Origin: Oscillospiraceae bacterium Marseille-Q3528
Lineage (GTDB): Bacteria > Bacillota > Clostridia > Lachnospirales > Lachnospiraceae
DNA length: 52,820 nucleotides
Reading direction: 5' to 3'
NCBI GenBank assembly: GCA_018223385.1
Contig: JAGTTR010000024.1
Span: forward strand, 1-52,820
The position numbers and the translations under genes were made by a program. Position 1 is the first letter of the stretch, and every line of letters starts with the position of its first letter. Positions 19,138 to 28,470 of the stretch are shown piece by piece. Under the pieces are notes generated by a model. That model had not been told where the DNA came from. It saw only the letters and a program-made list of their open reading frames with translations, and did not search any database.

Positions 19138-22100
19138 CTACTCTTCGTCAATCGTATCATCGAAATCTGTCATCATATCATCATCCGGTTCCTCTTCCAC
19201 GTCAACAAGCTCGTCGCCGTCGAACTCCTGCTTGGAGAATCCGTAATCATGATAGGACTCATTATCATCGTAATTGAAATCTCTGTCTCCCTCAATGATG
19301 GAATGCAGATCGGTTTCGCCATAATCAATGGTTTCCATAATCTCAACTTCGGTATTGTCCTCACGCAGCACACGCACATCCAGACCCAGAGACTGCAGCT
19401 CTTTTAACAGAACCTTGAAGGACTCCGGAATACCGGGCTCCGGAATGTTGTCGCCCTTGATGATGGCCTCGTATGTCTTCACACGGCCGATCACATCGTC
19501 GGACTTCACAGTCAGGATCTCCTGCAGGGTGTAAGCCGCACCGTAAGCCTCCAGTGCCCATACCTCCATCTCTCCGAAACGCTGTCCGCCGAACTGTGCT
19601 TTACCACCCAGCGGCTGCTGTGTAACGAGGGAGTAAGGACCGGTAGAACGTGCATGGATCTTATCGTCTACCAGATGGTGCAGTTTCAGGTAATGCATGT
19701 GTCCGATGGTTACCGGGCTGTCGAAGAACTCACCCGTTCTGCCGTCGCGCAGACGAACCTTACCGTTGCGGCTGATCGGAACACCTTTCCACAGAGCGCG
19801 GTGTGCCTTGTTCTCATCCAGATAAGCAAGCACCTCCGGTTTGAGCTCCTCGCCATGCTTGGCAACGAAGTCTTCCCACTCCATGTTGACATAATCATTG
19901 GCCAGCTCCAGGGTATCCTGGATATCCAGCTCATTGGCACCGTCAAATACCGGTGTCGAAATATTGAAGCCCAGTGCCTTGGCAGCAAGGCTTAAGTGGA
20001 TCTCCAGCACCTGTCCGATATTCATACGGGACGGCACACCCAGAGGGTTCAGCACGATATCCAGCGGACGGCCGTTCGGCAGGAACGGCATATCCTCTAC
20101 CGGCAGTACACGGGAAACAACACCCTTGTTACCGTGACGTCCGGCCATCTTATCGCCGACGGAAATCTTTCTCTTCTGTGCAATGTAAATGCGGACGGAC
20201 TGGTTGACACCCGGAGACAGCTCATCGCCATTCTCTCTTGTAAACACTTTTGCGTCCACAACAATACCATATTCTCCGTGCGGTACTTTCAGGGAAGTAT
20301 CACGCACCTCGCGGGCCTTCTCACCGAAGATGGCGCGCAGCAGGCGCTCCTCTGCAGTCAGCTCAGTCTCCCCCTTGGGGGTTACCTTACCTACCAGGAT
20401 ATCCCCGGCACGAACCTCGGCACCGATACGGATGACGCCGCGCTCATCCAGATCCTTCAGCGCATCGTCACCGACACCCGGAACGTCTCTGGTGATCTCT
20501 TCCGGTCCCAGCTTGGTGTCACGGGCCTCTGCCTCGTACTCCTCGATATGAACGGAAGTATATACATCCTCCTGCACCAGACGCTCACTTAACAGAACGG
20601 CATCCTCGTAGTTGTAGCCTTCCCATGTCATGAAGCCGATCAGCGGGTTCTTACCAAGTGCCAGCTCGCCGTTGGAAGTGGACGGGCCGTCAGCGATGAC
20701 CTCGCCGGCCTCTACATGGTCGCCCTTGAACACGATGGGCTTCTGGTTGTAGCAGTTGCTCTGGTTGCTTCGAACAAATTTGTACAGACGGTAAACATCT
20801 CTGGTGCCGTCATCATTTTTGATCGTGATCTGGTTGGACTCGGAACGCTCTACCGTACCCGGTTTCTTGGCAACGACACATACACCGGAGTCCACAGCAG
20901 CCTTCGCTTCCATACCGGTTCCGACTACCGGAGCCTCTGTGATCAGAAGCGGCACTGCCTGACGCTGCATGTTGGATCCCATCAGCGCACGGTTTGCGTC
21001 GTCGTTCTGCAGGAACGGGATCAGGGCTGTTGCGACAGAGAATACCATTCTCGGGGATACGTCCATGTAATCAAACATGGTTCTCTCGTACTCCTGGGTC
21101 TCATCTCTGTAACGGCCGGATACATTTTTACGGACGAAATGTCCTTCTTCATCCAGCTGCTCATTCGCCTGCGCTACGTGGTAATTGTCTTCCTCGTCCG
21201 CAGTCATATATTCTACCTGATCGGTAACCCGCGGGTTCTTCGGATCAGATTTGTCGATCTTACGATACGGTGCCTCCACGAATCCATACTCGTTGATCCG
21301 TGCGAAAGAAGCCAGGGAGTTGATCAGACCGATGTTCGGTCCCTCAGGTGTCTCGATGGGGCACATTCTTCCGTAATGGGAATAGTGTACGTCTCGAACC
21401 TCGAATCCGGCACGGTCTCTTGACAGACCGCCAGGTCCCAGTGCGGACAGACGTCTCTTGTGGGTCAGCTCACCCAGCGGGTTGTTCTGATCCATGAACT
21501 GGGACAGCTGGGAGGAACCGAAGAATTCCTTCACGGCAGCGGTCACCGGTTTGATGTTGATCAGAGACTGGGGAGAGATTCCCTCCAGATCCTGGGTGGT
21601 CATACGCTCCCGGACAACTCTCTCCAGACGGGAAAGACCGATCCGGTACTGGTTCTGCAGCAGCTCACCGACTGCACGGATACGACGGTTGCCCAGATGG
21701 TCGATGTCGTCCTCGCTGCCGATGCCATACTCCAGATGCATGTTATAGTTAATGGAAGCAAGAATGTCTTCCTTCGTGATATGCTTCGGAATGAGCTCAT
21801 GGATATTCTTGTGGATTGCAGCCTTGATATCCTCAAGATCCTCATTTTCTTCCAGTATTTTTCTCAGAGCCGGGTAGTATACTAATTCTGTAACACCGAC
21901 TTCCTTCGGGTCCACATCCACATAAGCAGCCAGGTCTACCATCATATTGGAAAGAACCTTCACCTTGCGCTCCTCTGTCTCAATCCACACAAAAGGAACG
22001 GCTGCATTCTGGATCTTGTCAGCCAGCTCACGGCTCAGTGTCGTGCCTGCCTCTGCCAGGATCTCACCCGTTGTCTCATCAACCACATCCTCTGCCAGCA

Positions 22101-22977
22101 CCTGGCCGCGCAGACGATTGCGGAGCATAAGCTTCTTATTGAACTTGTATCTGCCGACCTTCGCCAGATCGTAACGTCTCGGATCGAAGAACATGCTGGT
22201 GATCAGGCTCTCTGCGTTCTCCACAGCAAGCGGCTCACCCGGACGGATCTTCTTGTACAGCTCAAGGAGTCCTTCCTGATAGTTTTCTGATGTATCCTTT
22301 GCGATACTTGCAAGGATCTTCGGCTCTTCACCGAACAAATCTATAATCTCCGCGTTGGTGCCGAAGCCCAGAGCACGGATCAAAACAGTAATAGGGACTT
22401 TTCTTGTTCTGTCAACACGGACATAAAAAACGTCATTGGAGTCTGTCTCATATTCCAGCCATGCACCACGGTTCGGGATCACAGTACAGGAATACAGTGT
22501 CTTACCAACTTTATCATGGCTGATCGCATAGTAAATTCCGGGAGAACGCACGAGCTGCGATACGATAACTCGTTCCGCACCATTGATCACAAACGTACCA
22601 TTCACTGTCATCAGCGGCAGGTCGCCCATGAAAATCTCATGCTCATTGATCTCATCATTCTCTTTGTTGTAAAGTCTGACCTTTACCTTCAAAGGCGCTG
22701 CGTAGGTTGCATCCCGCTCTTTACATTCCTCGATGGAATACTTCGCGTCTTCCTCGCACAATGTAAAGTCTACGAATTCCAGGCTCAGATTGCCGCTGTA
22801 GTCTGCAATCGGAGAGATGTCATCGAACACCTCTTTGAGTCCTTCATCCAGAAACCACTGGTAGGAATCCTTCTGGACTTCGATAAGATTGGGCATTTCC
22901 AGAACCTCTTTCTGTCTGGAATAGTTCATTCTCATACTCTTCCCGGAAGCAACTGGACTGATTCTATTTTTCTCCAT
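19138..22977 (-). CDS. rpoB: RNA polymerase subunit beta
   Basis: Catalytic subunit of RNA polymerase. The 1279 residues include the rifampicin-binding segment [20 protein letters not shown] with unaltered Gln, Asp, His and Ser positions, [14 protein letters not shown], and [16 protein letters not shown] near the active site. Like beta' it ends in an acidic tail (Glu/Asp-rich, ~50 residues), so both large subunits carry such tails here. It is the first gene of its transcript, behind a consensus promoter and a leader of about 65 bases; the ribosome site is a modest GGGGTG. Confidence 0.98.
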   Translation of the reverse strand: MEKNRISPVASGKSMRMNYSRQKEVLEMPNLIEVQKDSYQWFLDEGLKEVFDDISPIADYSGNLSLEFVDFTLCEEDAKYSIEECKERDATYAAPLKVKVRLYNKENDEINEHEIFMGDLPLMTVNGTFVINGAERVIVSQLVRSPGIYYAISHDKVGKTLYSCTVIPNRGAWLEYETDSNDVFYVRVDRTRKVPITVLIRALGFGTNAEIIDLFGEEPKILASIAKDTSENYQEGLLELYKKIRPGEPLAVENAESLITSMFFDPRRYDLAKVGRYKFNKKLMLRNRLRGQVLAEDVVDETTGEILAEAGTTLSRELADKIQNAAVPFVWIETEERKVKVLSNMMVDLAAYVDVDPKEVGVTELVYYPALRKILEENEDLEDIKAAIHKNIHELIPKHITKEDILASINYNMHLEYGIGSEDDIDHLGNRRIRAVGELLQNQYRIGLSRLERVVRERMTTQDLEGISPQSLINIKPVTAAVKEFFGSSQLSQFMDQNNPLGELTHKRRLSALGPGGLSRDRAGFEVRDVHYSHYGRMCPIETPEGPNIGLINSLASFARINEYGFVEAPYRKIDKSDPKNPRVTDQVEYMTADEEDNYHVAQANEQLDEEGHFVRKNVSGRYRDETQEYERTMFDYMDVSPRMVFSVATALIPFLQNDDANRALMGSNMQRQAVPLLITEAPVVGTGMEAKAAVDSGVCVVAKKPGTVERSESNQITIKNDDGTRDVYRLYKFVRSNQSNCYNQKPIVFKGDHVEAGEVIADGPSTSNGELALGKNPLIGFMTWEGYNYEDAVLLSERLVQEDVYTSVHIEEYEAEARDTKLGPEEITRDVPGVGDDALKDLDERGVIRIGAEVRAGDILVGKVTPKGETELTAEERLLRAIFGEKAREVRDTSLKVPHGEYGIVVDAKVFTRENGDELSPGVNQSVRIYIAQKRKISVGDKMAGRHGNKGVVSRVLPVEDMPFLPNGRPLDIVLNPLGVPSRMNIGQVLEIHLSLAAKALGFNISTPVFDGANELDIQDTLELANDYVNMEWEDFVAKHGEELKPEVLAYLDENKAHRALWKGVPISRNGKVRLRDGRTGEFFDSPVTIGHMHYLKLHHLVDDKIHARSTGPYSLVTQQPLGGKAQFGGQRFGEMEVWALEAYGAAYTLQEILTVKSDDVIGRVKTYEAIIKGDNIPEPGIPESFKVLLKELQSLGLDVRVLREDNTEVEIMETIDYGETDLHSIIEGDRDFNYDDNESYHDYGFSKQEFDGDELVDVEEEPDDDMMTDFDDTIDEE

Positions 22978-23049
22978 TGACGTTCACCCCTTGTTCATTT
23001 CTGTTCATTCTAAAGCGTAGGCATATGCCACCACAATAGTGCACCCTAC

Positions 23050-23078
23050 ATTGTAGCACCAGTGTTTATGCTTGTCAA
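23050..23078 (-). promoter_or_regulatory. rpoBC promoter
   Basis: TTGACA (23073-23078) and TACAAT (23050-23055) are 17 bases apart on the minus strand. Together with the rplL terminator upstream this makes rpoBC a separate unit, not a read-through product of rplJL as in many bacteria. Confidence 0.85.
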
Positions 23079-23119
23079 CTATTATTTTTACCGTTTAAAT
23101 AATTCTTTTTCAACGCACA

Positions 23120-23271
23120 GTTCAGACGCGCCATTCGCAAAACCGCATCTTCGATGCTCTCCGCTGCTTTGCAGCTCATTTTTGCTCATTACCTGGCGCT
23201 CCGTCCATATTTTCACACAGGCCGCCTTCCGTGCAAGCCCGGATCCGGTCTGCATGAAAACATGGCTGAAC
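23120..23271 (-). repeat. Dispersed ~153-bp structured element, copy B
   Basis: The 357-bp rplL-rpoB gap contains the rplL terminator, this element and the rpoB promoter. Read on the minus strand the ends pair (CAGTTCAG with CTGAACTG). Inside lie CATGTTTTCA pairing with TGAAAATATG, GCGCCA pairing with TGGCGC (23194-23199 and 23128-23133 on the plus strand), a hairpin GCTGC-AAA-GCAGC (23163-23175) and a hairpin GCATC-GAA-GATGC (23145-23157). Unpaired words such as ATGAGCAAAAA, GCTTGCACG and TTTTGCGAA are shared with copy A at 14150-14303, while the paired bases differ yet still pair. An 80-codon open frame across it is judged spurious. Confidence 0.72.
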
Positions 23272-23276
23272 TGTTT

Positions 23277-23317
23277 CAAAAAAATAATCCCGGGAAGTTG
23301 AATTTTCTTCCCGGGAT
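23277..23317 (-). terminator. Rho-independent terminator after rplL
   Basis: ATCCCGGGAAG (23287-23297) and CTTCCCGGGAT (23307-23317) form an 11-bp perfect stem followed on the minus strand by a T-rich run. It is strong and lies about 18 bp beyond the rplL stop. Confidence 0.88.
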
Positions 23318-23334
23318 CGGTCATCATCATTTGA

Positions 23335-23709
23335 TTATTTGATGGTAACTTTAGCGCCCTCAGCCTCGAGTTTGGTCTTGATTCCCTCAGCCTCTTCCTT
23401 GGAAACGCCCTCTTTCAGAACCTTCGGAGCTCCGTCTACGAGATCCTTAGCTTCCTTCAGGCCCAGGCCGGTGATCTCACGAACAACCTTGATAACCTTA
23501 ACCTTAGCGCCGCCAACCTCAGTCAGCTCAACGTCGAACTCAGTCTTCTCCTCAGCTGCCTCAGCTGCGCCGCCTGCTGCTGCTACAACAACGCCTGCTG
23601 CTGCGGATACACCGAACTCCTCTTCACATGCTTTTACTAACTCGTTTAACTCTAATACGCTTAACTCTTTGATAGCTTCGATAAACTCAGCGGTTGTTAA
23701 CTTTGCCAT
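23335..23709 (-). CDS. rplL: 50S ribosomal protein L7/L12
   Basis: Stalk protein that recruits translation GTPases. From the ATG at 23709 (ribosome site GGAGG, 8-base spacing) the product is 124 residues: an N-terminal dimerisation helix, an Ala-rich hinge with runs of Ala, Gly and Val, and the C-terminal domain ending in [17 protein letters not shown] with [13 protein letters not shown] inside. An ATG five codons upstream is in frame but contains the ribosome site. Unusually, about 350 bp filled by a tandem repeat separates it from rplJ. Confidence 0.97.
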   Translation of the reverse strand: MAKLTTAEFIEAIKELSVLELNELVKACEEEFGVSAAAGVVVAAAGGAAEAAEEKTEFDVELTEVGGAKVKVIKVVREITGLGLKEAKDLVDGAPKVLKEGVSKEEAEGIKTKLEAEGAKVTIK

Positions 23710-23776
23710 TTTATTTTCCTCCATTATAATAATATTTGTGCAGCTGCTTAAGCTGCCTGATATAGTTGCCGCATAA

Positions 23777-24056
23777 CCTCAAGCTGCGACTTTCGTCTTG
23801 CTTTCGCTAAGTGCCTTCTGGTATGTTCGCTCAACTAATTTCGCCCGTCGCCTGACGGCTTGGGCTCGATAAGATTCGCGAACGGCCTTCGCACTAACCT
23901 CAAGCTGCGACTTTCGTCTTGCTTTCGCTAAGTGCCTTCTCATGTGTTCGCTCAACTAATCTCGCCCTGCTCCTGACGGCTTGGGCTCGATAAGGTTCGC
24001 GAACGGCCTTCGCACTAACCTCAAGCTGCGACATTCGTCTTGCTTTCGCTAAGTGC
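23777..24056 (-). repeat. 121-bp tandem repeat between rplJ and rplL
   Basis: Two near-identical 121-bp units (23777-23897 and 23898-24018) and a third partial one of about 38 bp (24019-24056) fill the 348-bp gap up to the rplJ stop. Each unit holds the palindrome GTTCGCGAAC, a GACGAAAGTC hairpin with a GNRA-type loop, CTTAGCGAAAGC, and the GCACTAA/TAAGTGC pair also found after tuf. The copies differ at a few scattered bases; one difference breaks a CCGTC/GACGG stem in the middle unit. No open frame of coding type runs through it. As it lies inside the rplJL transcript it would be transcribed at high level. Confidence 0.88.
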
Positions 24057-24057
24057 T

Positions 24058-24546
24058 CTAGGCCTCTTTGCTTTCTGCAATCTGGCTGATGACACGTGCG
24101 AAGTTTGCGATAGGGGACTGGATGCTGCCAAGCAGTTTTCCGAGAAGTTCCTCTCTGGACGGAACGCTTGCGATTGCATTGATTCCAGCCGCATCATAGT
24201 ACTGGCCCTCAACGATACCAGCCTTCATCTCCAGACACTTAATGTTCTTTGCATTCTTTGCAAGAATTCTGGCCGGAGCAGTTGCATCGTCCTTGGAAAT
24301 TGCGATTGCGTTCGTTCCCTCCAGATGTTTGTCCAGAGCCTCACATGCTGTACCATCGAAAGCAAGTCTCATCATGGTATTCTTATAAACCTTATAAGTG
24401 ATACCATTCTCTCTCATTTCCTTACGAAGAGCAGTATCCTGCTCAACAGTGATTCCGGAATAGCTTACCAGAACAACGCATGCTGCGTCTTTCACGTTGC
24501 CGTTAATCTCCTCAACGACAGGTTTCTTGAGTTCGATCTTTGCCAT
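24058..24546 (-). CDS. rplJ: 50S ribosomal protein L10
   Basis: Base of the ribosomal stalk; binds 23S rRNA and the L7/L12 dimers. The 162 residues include LVSYSGITVEQDTALRKEMR and YKVYKNTMMRLAFDG in the N-terminal RNA-binding domain and a C-terminal helix (SPIANFARVISQIAESKEA) for L12 docking. The ATG follows AAGGAGGTG. It is the first gene after an L10-type leader with an attenuator and its own promoter, the usual feedback arrangement. Confidence 0.97.
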   Translation of the reverse strand: MAKIELKKPVVEEINGNVKDAACVVLVSYSGITVEQDTALRKEMRENGITYKVYKNTMMRLAFDGTACEALDKHLEGTNAIAISKDDATAPARILAKNAKNIKCLEMKAGIVEGQYYDAAGINAIASVPSREELLGKLLGSIQSPIANFARVISQIAESKEA

Positions 24547-24587
24547 GATAGGTGCACCTCCTTCTTAAAATGATGATGTACCGCCGC

Positions 24588-24619
24588 AAAAAACCTCTTA
24601 CATCCGCAGACATAAGAGG
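24588..24619 (-). terminator. Attenuator hairpin in the L10 leader
   Basis: CCTCTTA (24594-24600) pairs with TAAGAGG (24613-24619) and a T-run follows on the minus strand, some 40 bp before rplJ. Binding of L10-L12 to the upstream leader would be expected to favour this terminator. Confidence 0.8.
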
Positions 24620-24639
24620 TCAAAAATCATTCCGTATGA

Positions 24640-24712
24640 TGAATGTTTCCTCGGCAGGCGTTTTCAACTTATGCCTTTCGGCACCTGCTGTCTTCGGCAG
24701 TGTGGTCAAAAT
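24640..24712 (-). ncRNA. Ribosomal protein L10 leader
   Basis: Between the rplJ promoter and the attenuator the minus strand carries CTGCCGAAGACAGCAGGTGC, then CCGAAAGGC and GCCTGCCGAGG, the sequence and pairing pattern of the Firmicute L10 leader that mimics the L10 site in 23S rRNA. It mediates autoregulation of rplJL by the L10(L12)4 complex. A covariance-model search was not possible here. Confidence 0.8.
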
Positions 24713-24722
24713 GACCTTAAAT

Positions 24723-24751
24723 AGAATAGCATATCCATCAAGATCCGTCAA
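24723..24751 (-). promoter_or_regulatory. rplJL promoter
   Basis: TTGACG (24746-24751) and TATTCT (24723-24728) with 17-base spacing on the minus strand, directly before the L10 leader and within 30 bp of the stop of the preceding membrane protein gene. Confidence 0.8.
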
Positions 24752-24780
24752 GAACTTTTTTAGCAACAGTTTAATCATTT

Positions 24781-26427
24781 TTAAAAATGAAAAAAGGTTC
24801 TCCAGTCGGATTTGATCAGGTTGATGAAGTTAAAGTAATATTTTGTAAAAACAATCTTCTTATATACAAGCAGTGCCAGCACCAGCACAAAAATAGCTGC
24901 GCAGAAAATGATGGCGTTGCCCAGCCGCTCATCCTTACGGAAGGCCGCGGATGCCAGGCATCGGATGCCGTAGGCCACCACGTACATAAAGGGAATGATC
25001 ATCGGCAGGATGTATCTTCCCTGGGGCTGATAATCCACATCATAGGATGCCCACAGGCAGAGGATGTTGGGGATGATGATACAGGCCACCATACAAATAT
25101 GAAAAATGATGGAGGACTGCCGGTCGATCTTCATCGCCAGGATGCCATCGGTCATTGCACAGCCGTTCGCCCTTGTCTTTTCGGCAGCCTGATTCTGTTC
25201 TCCCTGCGAAGTTTTCGCAATATCTGATCTCTCCAAGCGCTCCACCGCAGAATCTGTCCCAGGCTCTACGCTTTCTATTTTCTGTACATTACCAACAGCA
25301 GCTTTCTTTTTCCTGATCCCCCGCTGCACCAGCGCAATGACCGCCCCAACAAATCCGATAATGAAAATCGCATAATACACCGGATACATCCAGGGCAGGA
25401 GCACCAGGCTCATGTGCTCGAACATGCCCACAAAGCTGCGGGCCAGCAGCAAGAAATAAGTGGTCTGGGTCATCATGTCCCACATGGAGAATCCCGCATT
25501 GTGCCAGGTCGGCGCACTGGACGGCTTCAGCCATTTGAACGCATACATTTCCGCGTACTCGTCCCGGGTGCGAAGTCCCAGAAAATCGCCGTCGTACAGG
25601 ATCGCGCTGCGGATGAACCACCAGCCTGCAATGACAAAGGCGATGCCGCCTGCCAGCAGTCCCTTGCGAATCATCTCTTTCCATTCGATCTCAATGCCTT
25701 TGCCATCCGTTTTCTTATGGACAAAGCTCTGTACAAAGACAGGAATGCTACACAGCAGGAAGCCGTAAGCGTCATAGTAGGACATAGCGCACAGACCCAT
25801 GCCAATGCCAAGAATCCAGCAGCTGCGCCGATTCCACTTGGTCTCCAGCCCTTCGATCCAGGCATATACGATGATGCCCGACGACAAAAGTGCCAGAGAA
25901 TCCACATTCACATACGTATGCATGAACATGCACTGGGGCAGGAGGCAGACAAGGAAGGTGAACAACAGCGAGGTGCTGCGCTCCTTAAACAGCCGGGAGG
26001 ATAATTTCCAGACGACTGCCGCCATCATCACGCCCAGAAGGACGTTGAAAAAACGACCTGCCACTTCGATGATATATTCGCTGTCAGAAAACAGGCTGAC
26101 CACCTTCACGATCCCCGCCGAGAATATATAGGAAAGGATCGGCTGGAAGCCGTAGGAAAACCCCCATCCATAGAGTAGGATCTCCGGGTCTCCGCCATGC
26201 GGCAGCTTGCCGTGTTTTACAATAAATTCCACAATTTTAAACCGCTCTTTTTCATCCGGCGGCGCCCCGAAGGGCTGCATCATGCTCCAGAGGAAAAAGG
26301 CGCCAAACAGTCCCAGCAGAAAAAGCACAAACACGATCCGCCAGAACTTCTCATTTTTCTTATTCATACCCCTGTTTTCTCCATATTTTCCCAATTTTTC
26401 AAAACATTTCGTTTTCGTCAATGCCAC
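24781..26427 (-). CDS. Polytopic membrane protein, DUF2142/GT-C glycosyltransferase-like
   Basis: A 548-residue protein with about eleven transmembrane segments, starting with IVFVLFLLGLFGAFFLWSMM. Just after the first segment come PFGAPPDEKERF and later HGKLPHGGDPEI, in the large outside loop. An acidic residue at this place (PDE) is typical of DUF2142 and related GT-C enzymes that use lipid-linked sugars. A charged, low-complexity insert of about 70 residues near the middle separates two membrane blocks. The start is either the GTG at 26427 (GGGGAG 8 bases before) or the ATG at 26367. It is an insertion between rplKA and rplJL with its own candidate promoter. The sugar, if any, is unknown; a role in cell-surface glycosylation is an inference. 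Confidence 0.72.
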   Translation of the reverse strand: MALTKTKCFEKLGKYGENRGMNKKNEKFWRIVFVLFLLGLFGAFFLWSMMQPFGAPPDEKERFKIVEFIVKHGKLPHGGDPEILLYGWGFSYGFQPILSYIFSAGIVKVVSLFSDSEYIIEVAGRFFNVLLGVMMAAVVWKLSSRLFKERSTSLLFTFLVCLLPQCMFMHTYVNVDSLALLSSGIIVYAWIEGLETKWNRRSCWILGIGMGLCAMSYYDAYGFLLCSIPVFVQSFVHKKTDGKGIEIEWKEMIRKGLLAGGIAFVIAGWWFIRSAILYDGDFLGLRTRDEYAEMYAFKWLKPSSAPTWHNAGFSMWDMMTQTTYFLLLARSFVGMFEHMSLVLLPWMYPVYYAIFIIGFVGAVIALVQRGIRKKKAAVGNVQKIESVEPGTDSAVERLERSDIAKTSQGEQNQAAEKTRANGCAMTDGILAMKIDRQSSIIFHICMVACIIIPNILCLWASYDVDYQPQGRYILPMIIPFMYVVAYGIRCLASAAFRKDERLGNAIIFCAAIFVLVLALLVYKKIVFTKYYFNFINLIKSDWRTFFHF

Positions 26428-26457
26428 ACCGGCTTCTCCCCGTATGAGACATACAAC

Positions 26458-26487
26458 ATTTTACCATAAAACAAAGGTTTCAGCCAA
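26458..26487 (-). promoter_or_regulatory. Candidate promoter of the GT-C-like gene
   Basis: TTGGCT (26482-26487), 18-base spacer, TAAAAT (26458-26463) on the minus strand, between the rplA terminator and the gene start. The boxes are moderate matches. Confidence 0.5.
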
Positions 26488-26504
26488 TGATTTGTACAAA
26501 AGTA

Positions 26505-26558
26505 CAAAAAAGAGGAGCAGGGCTGCGCAGTCAAGCACAGTCCGGCCCCCCTCTTCTT
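26505..26558 (-). terminator. Rho-independent terminator after rplA
   Basis: A long imperfect GC-rich stem (AAGAGGGGGGCCGGACTGTGC with GCGCAGCCCTGCTCCTCTT) followed by TTTTTTG on the minus strand, about 20 bp after the rplA stop. It separates rplKA from the membrane protein gene. Confidence 0.8.
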
Positions 26559-26576
26559 TTATATATCGGTTCGCAA

Positions 26577-27269
26577 TTAAGCTAATTTGATCGGGTTTAC
26601 CTTAACGCCAGGTCCCATCGTAGAAGTAAGCGTTACGCTCTTCAGATACTGACCTTTGACAGCGGCAGGTTTTGCCTTGTTAATTGCACCCATAAGCGTC
26701 TGGAAGTTGTCGGATAACTGCTCCTCTGTGAAGGAAGCCTTTCCGATCGGTGCGTGAACGATATTTGTCTTGTCCAGGCGGTACTCAATCTTACCAGCTT
26801 TGATATCTTTAACAGCCTTTGTCACGTCCATGGTTACGGTACCAGCCTTCGGGTTAGGCATTAAGCCCTTCGGTCCAAGTACACGGCCCAGACGTCCTAC
26901 AACGCCCATCATGTCAGGAGTTGCAACAACAACGTCGAAATCAAACCAGTTCTCGCTCTGGATCTTGTGCATCAGCTCCTCGCCGCCGACAAATTCTGCT
27001 CCTGCAGCCTCTGCCTCTGCAACCTTGTCGCCCTTTGCGAATACGAGTACACGAACCTGCTTACCGGTTCCGTGAGGGAGTACAACTGCACCACGGATCT
27101 GCTGGTCAGCGTGACGTCCGTCACAGCCTGTTCTGATGTGTACCTCGATTGTCTCGTCAAACTTTGCTACTGCAGACTTCTTTACAAGAGCAATAGCCTC
27201 AGCCGGATCATAAAGGGTTGCGCGGTCGATTGCCTTTGCAGCCTCTGTGTATTTCTTTCCTCTTTTCAT
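26577..27269 (-). CDS. rplA: 50S ribosomal protein L1
   Basis: L1-stalk protein of the 50S subunit and, in most bacteria, the translational repressor of rplKA. The 230 residues start [12 protein letters not shown] and include [20 protein letters not shown] and the C-terminal [11 protein letters not shown], as usual. A site resembling the 23S L1-binding motif lies immediately before its ribosome binding site. Confidence 0.97.
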   Translation of the reverse strand: MKRGKKYTEAAKAIDRATLYDPAEAIALVKKSAVAKFDETIEVHIRTGCDGRHADQQIRGAVVLPHGTGKQVRVLVFAKGDKVAEAEAAGAEFVGGEELMHKIQSENWFDFDVVVATPDMMGVVGRLGRVLGPKGLMPNPKAGTVTMDVTKAVKDIKAGKIEYRLDKTNIVHAPIGKASFTEEQLSDNFQTLMGAINKAKPAAVKGQYLKSVTLTSTMGPGVKVNPIKLA

Positions 27270-27284
27270 TCTAAAAACCTCCTA

Positions 27285-27313
27285 GTGGTAATATCGGGAG
27301 TAAACCCTCCCAC
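27285..27313 (-). promoter_or_regulatory. Putative L1-binding site upstream of rplA
   Basis: On the minus strand GTGGGAGGG, a short turn, CTCCC and a 3' half ending in ACCAC fold as a hairpin with an asymmetric internal loop. The two halves match the L1 site of 23S rRNA (GGUGGGAGG ... AAAUACCACC). It ends only a few bases before the rplA ribosome site, so bound L1 would block initiation. Recognition is by motif; binding is inferred. Confidence 0.65.
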
Positions 27314-27375
27314 ATCTTTGTATGATTTCCGCAGGCAATCCGTCGATCACCCTTGGGGGTACAGTTCACTGAATA

Positions 27376-27804
27376 TTAGTCGTCAACAACAGTGATGCCC
27401 ATGCTTCTTGCTGTACCAGCGATCATGCTCATAGCAGCCTCGATGCTTCCTGCGTTCAGGTCAGGCATCTTGGTCTCAGCGATCTTCTGAAGCTCGGACT
27501 TCTTGATGGTAGCAACCTTGTTCTTCTGCGGAACTGCAGAACCGGACTTGATGTTGCAAGCCTTCTTCAGCAGAACTGCTGCCGGCGGAGTCTTCGTTAC
27601 AAAGCTGAAGCTTCTGTCAGCATATACGGTAATAACAACAGGGATGATCAGGTCACCCTTATCAGCGGTTCTTGCGTTGAACTCCTTGGTGAACTGAACG
27701 ATATTGACACCATGCTGTCCAAGTGCAGGACCAACCGGCGGAGCCGGGGTTGCCTTGCCTGCCGGAATCTGCAATTTAATATAACCTGTAACTTTCTTTG
27801 CCAT
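27376..27804 (-). CDS. rplK: 50S ribosomal protein L11
   Basis: Binds the GTPase-associated centre of 23S rRNA. The 142 residues include [20 protein letters not shown] with the flexible proline-rich N-domain, and the C-terminal RNA-binding domain ending in [13 protein letters not shown]. It is preceded by a leader of about 100 bases containing an L1-type site, and separated from rplA by 106 bp. Confidence 0.97.
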   Translation of the reverse strand: MAKKVTGYIKLQIPAGKATPAPPVGPALGQHGVNIVQFTKEFNARTADKGDLIIPVVITVYADRSFSFVTKTPPAAVLLKKACNIKSGSAVPQKNKVATIKKSELQKIAETKMPDLNAGSIEAAMSMIAGTARSMGITVVDD

Positions 27805-27872
27805 CTTGGCACCTCCTAAATAATTTCAATCATGCGCGTTTTTTCAAAAAACGCGGCAGCACTGAAAGTGTT

Positions 27873-27900
27873 GTGGTATTCACGGGGGAATCCCTCCCAC
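27873..27900 (-). promoter_or_regulatory. Putative L1-binding site upstream of rplK
   Basis: On the minus strand GTGGGAGGG, ATT, CCCCC and GTGAATACCAC mimic the two halves of the 23S rRNA L1 site. It lies between nusG and rplK, the classical position for L1 control of the L11 operon. Two further hairpins (CACTTTCAGTG and GCGTTTTTTGAAAAAACGC) lie between it and rplK. Confidence 0.72.
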
Positions 27901-27907
27901 TTATGTG

Positions 27908-28423
27908 TTACATCTTCTTGATCTCTGTAAAACCAATCTCGACCGGAGTCTCACGGCCGAACAATTCGACGTTGATCGTCACGCTCTGTTTGCCAGGATT
28001 GATGGACTGGATCACGCCCACTGTATCCTTCCAGACACCGCCGATGACGGTGATGCTGTCGCCTTCCTCGAAGTCAACAACCACATCTGCGGGTGCAACG
28101 CCGAGCGGTCTCATCTCCTCTTCCGTGAGCGGCACAGGCTTGGATCCCGGCCCAACGAATCCGGTAACACCTCTGGTATTCCTGACAACATACCAGGTGT
28201 CGTCATTCATTACCATATTGATCAGAACATAGCCCGGAAACATCTTCTTCTGAGCCTGCTTCTGTACACCGTTCTTCACCTCGACAACGTCCTGCATCGG
28301 CACTCTGACCTCAAGGATCTGATCTTCCAGATGCCGGTTCTCGATGGTCTTCTCGATATTCGCCTTTACCTTATTCTCATACCCGGAATACGTATGCACT
28401 ACATACCAGTTTGTCTCTGACAT
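27908..28423 (-). CDS. nusG: Transcription termination/antitermination protein NusG
   Basis: Binds RNA polymerase and links it to the ribosome or to Rho. The 171 residues have the NGN domain (NWYVVHTYSGYENKVK, then MFPGYVLINM) and a C-terminal KOW motif around VDFEEGDSITVIGGVWK. It follows secE by about 47 bp. Confidence 0.97.
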   Translation of the reverse strand: MSETNWYVVHTYSGYENKVKANIEKTIENRHLEDQILEVRVPMQDVVEVKNGVQKQAQKKMFPGYVLINMVMNDDTWYVVRNTRGVTGFVGPGSKPVPLTEEEMRPLGVAPADVVVDFEEGDSITVIGGVWKDTVGVIQSINPGKQSVTINVELFGRETPVEIGFTEIKKM

Positions 28424-28470
28424 AAAATCACCCTTTGCCTCTTCACGTTCTCTCTTAACAGAAATTCCCG

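Noticed and set aside
23088..23330. 80-codon minus-strand open frame in the rplL-rpoB gap
   Set aside because: It covers the rplL terminator and structured element copy B. The comparison with copy A shows changes that keep pairing, not reading frame.
23777..24056. Tandem repeat as a CRISPR array
   Set aside because: The unit is 121 bp, directly repeated without spacers, and there are no cas genes.
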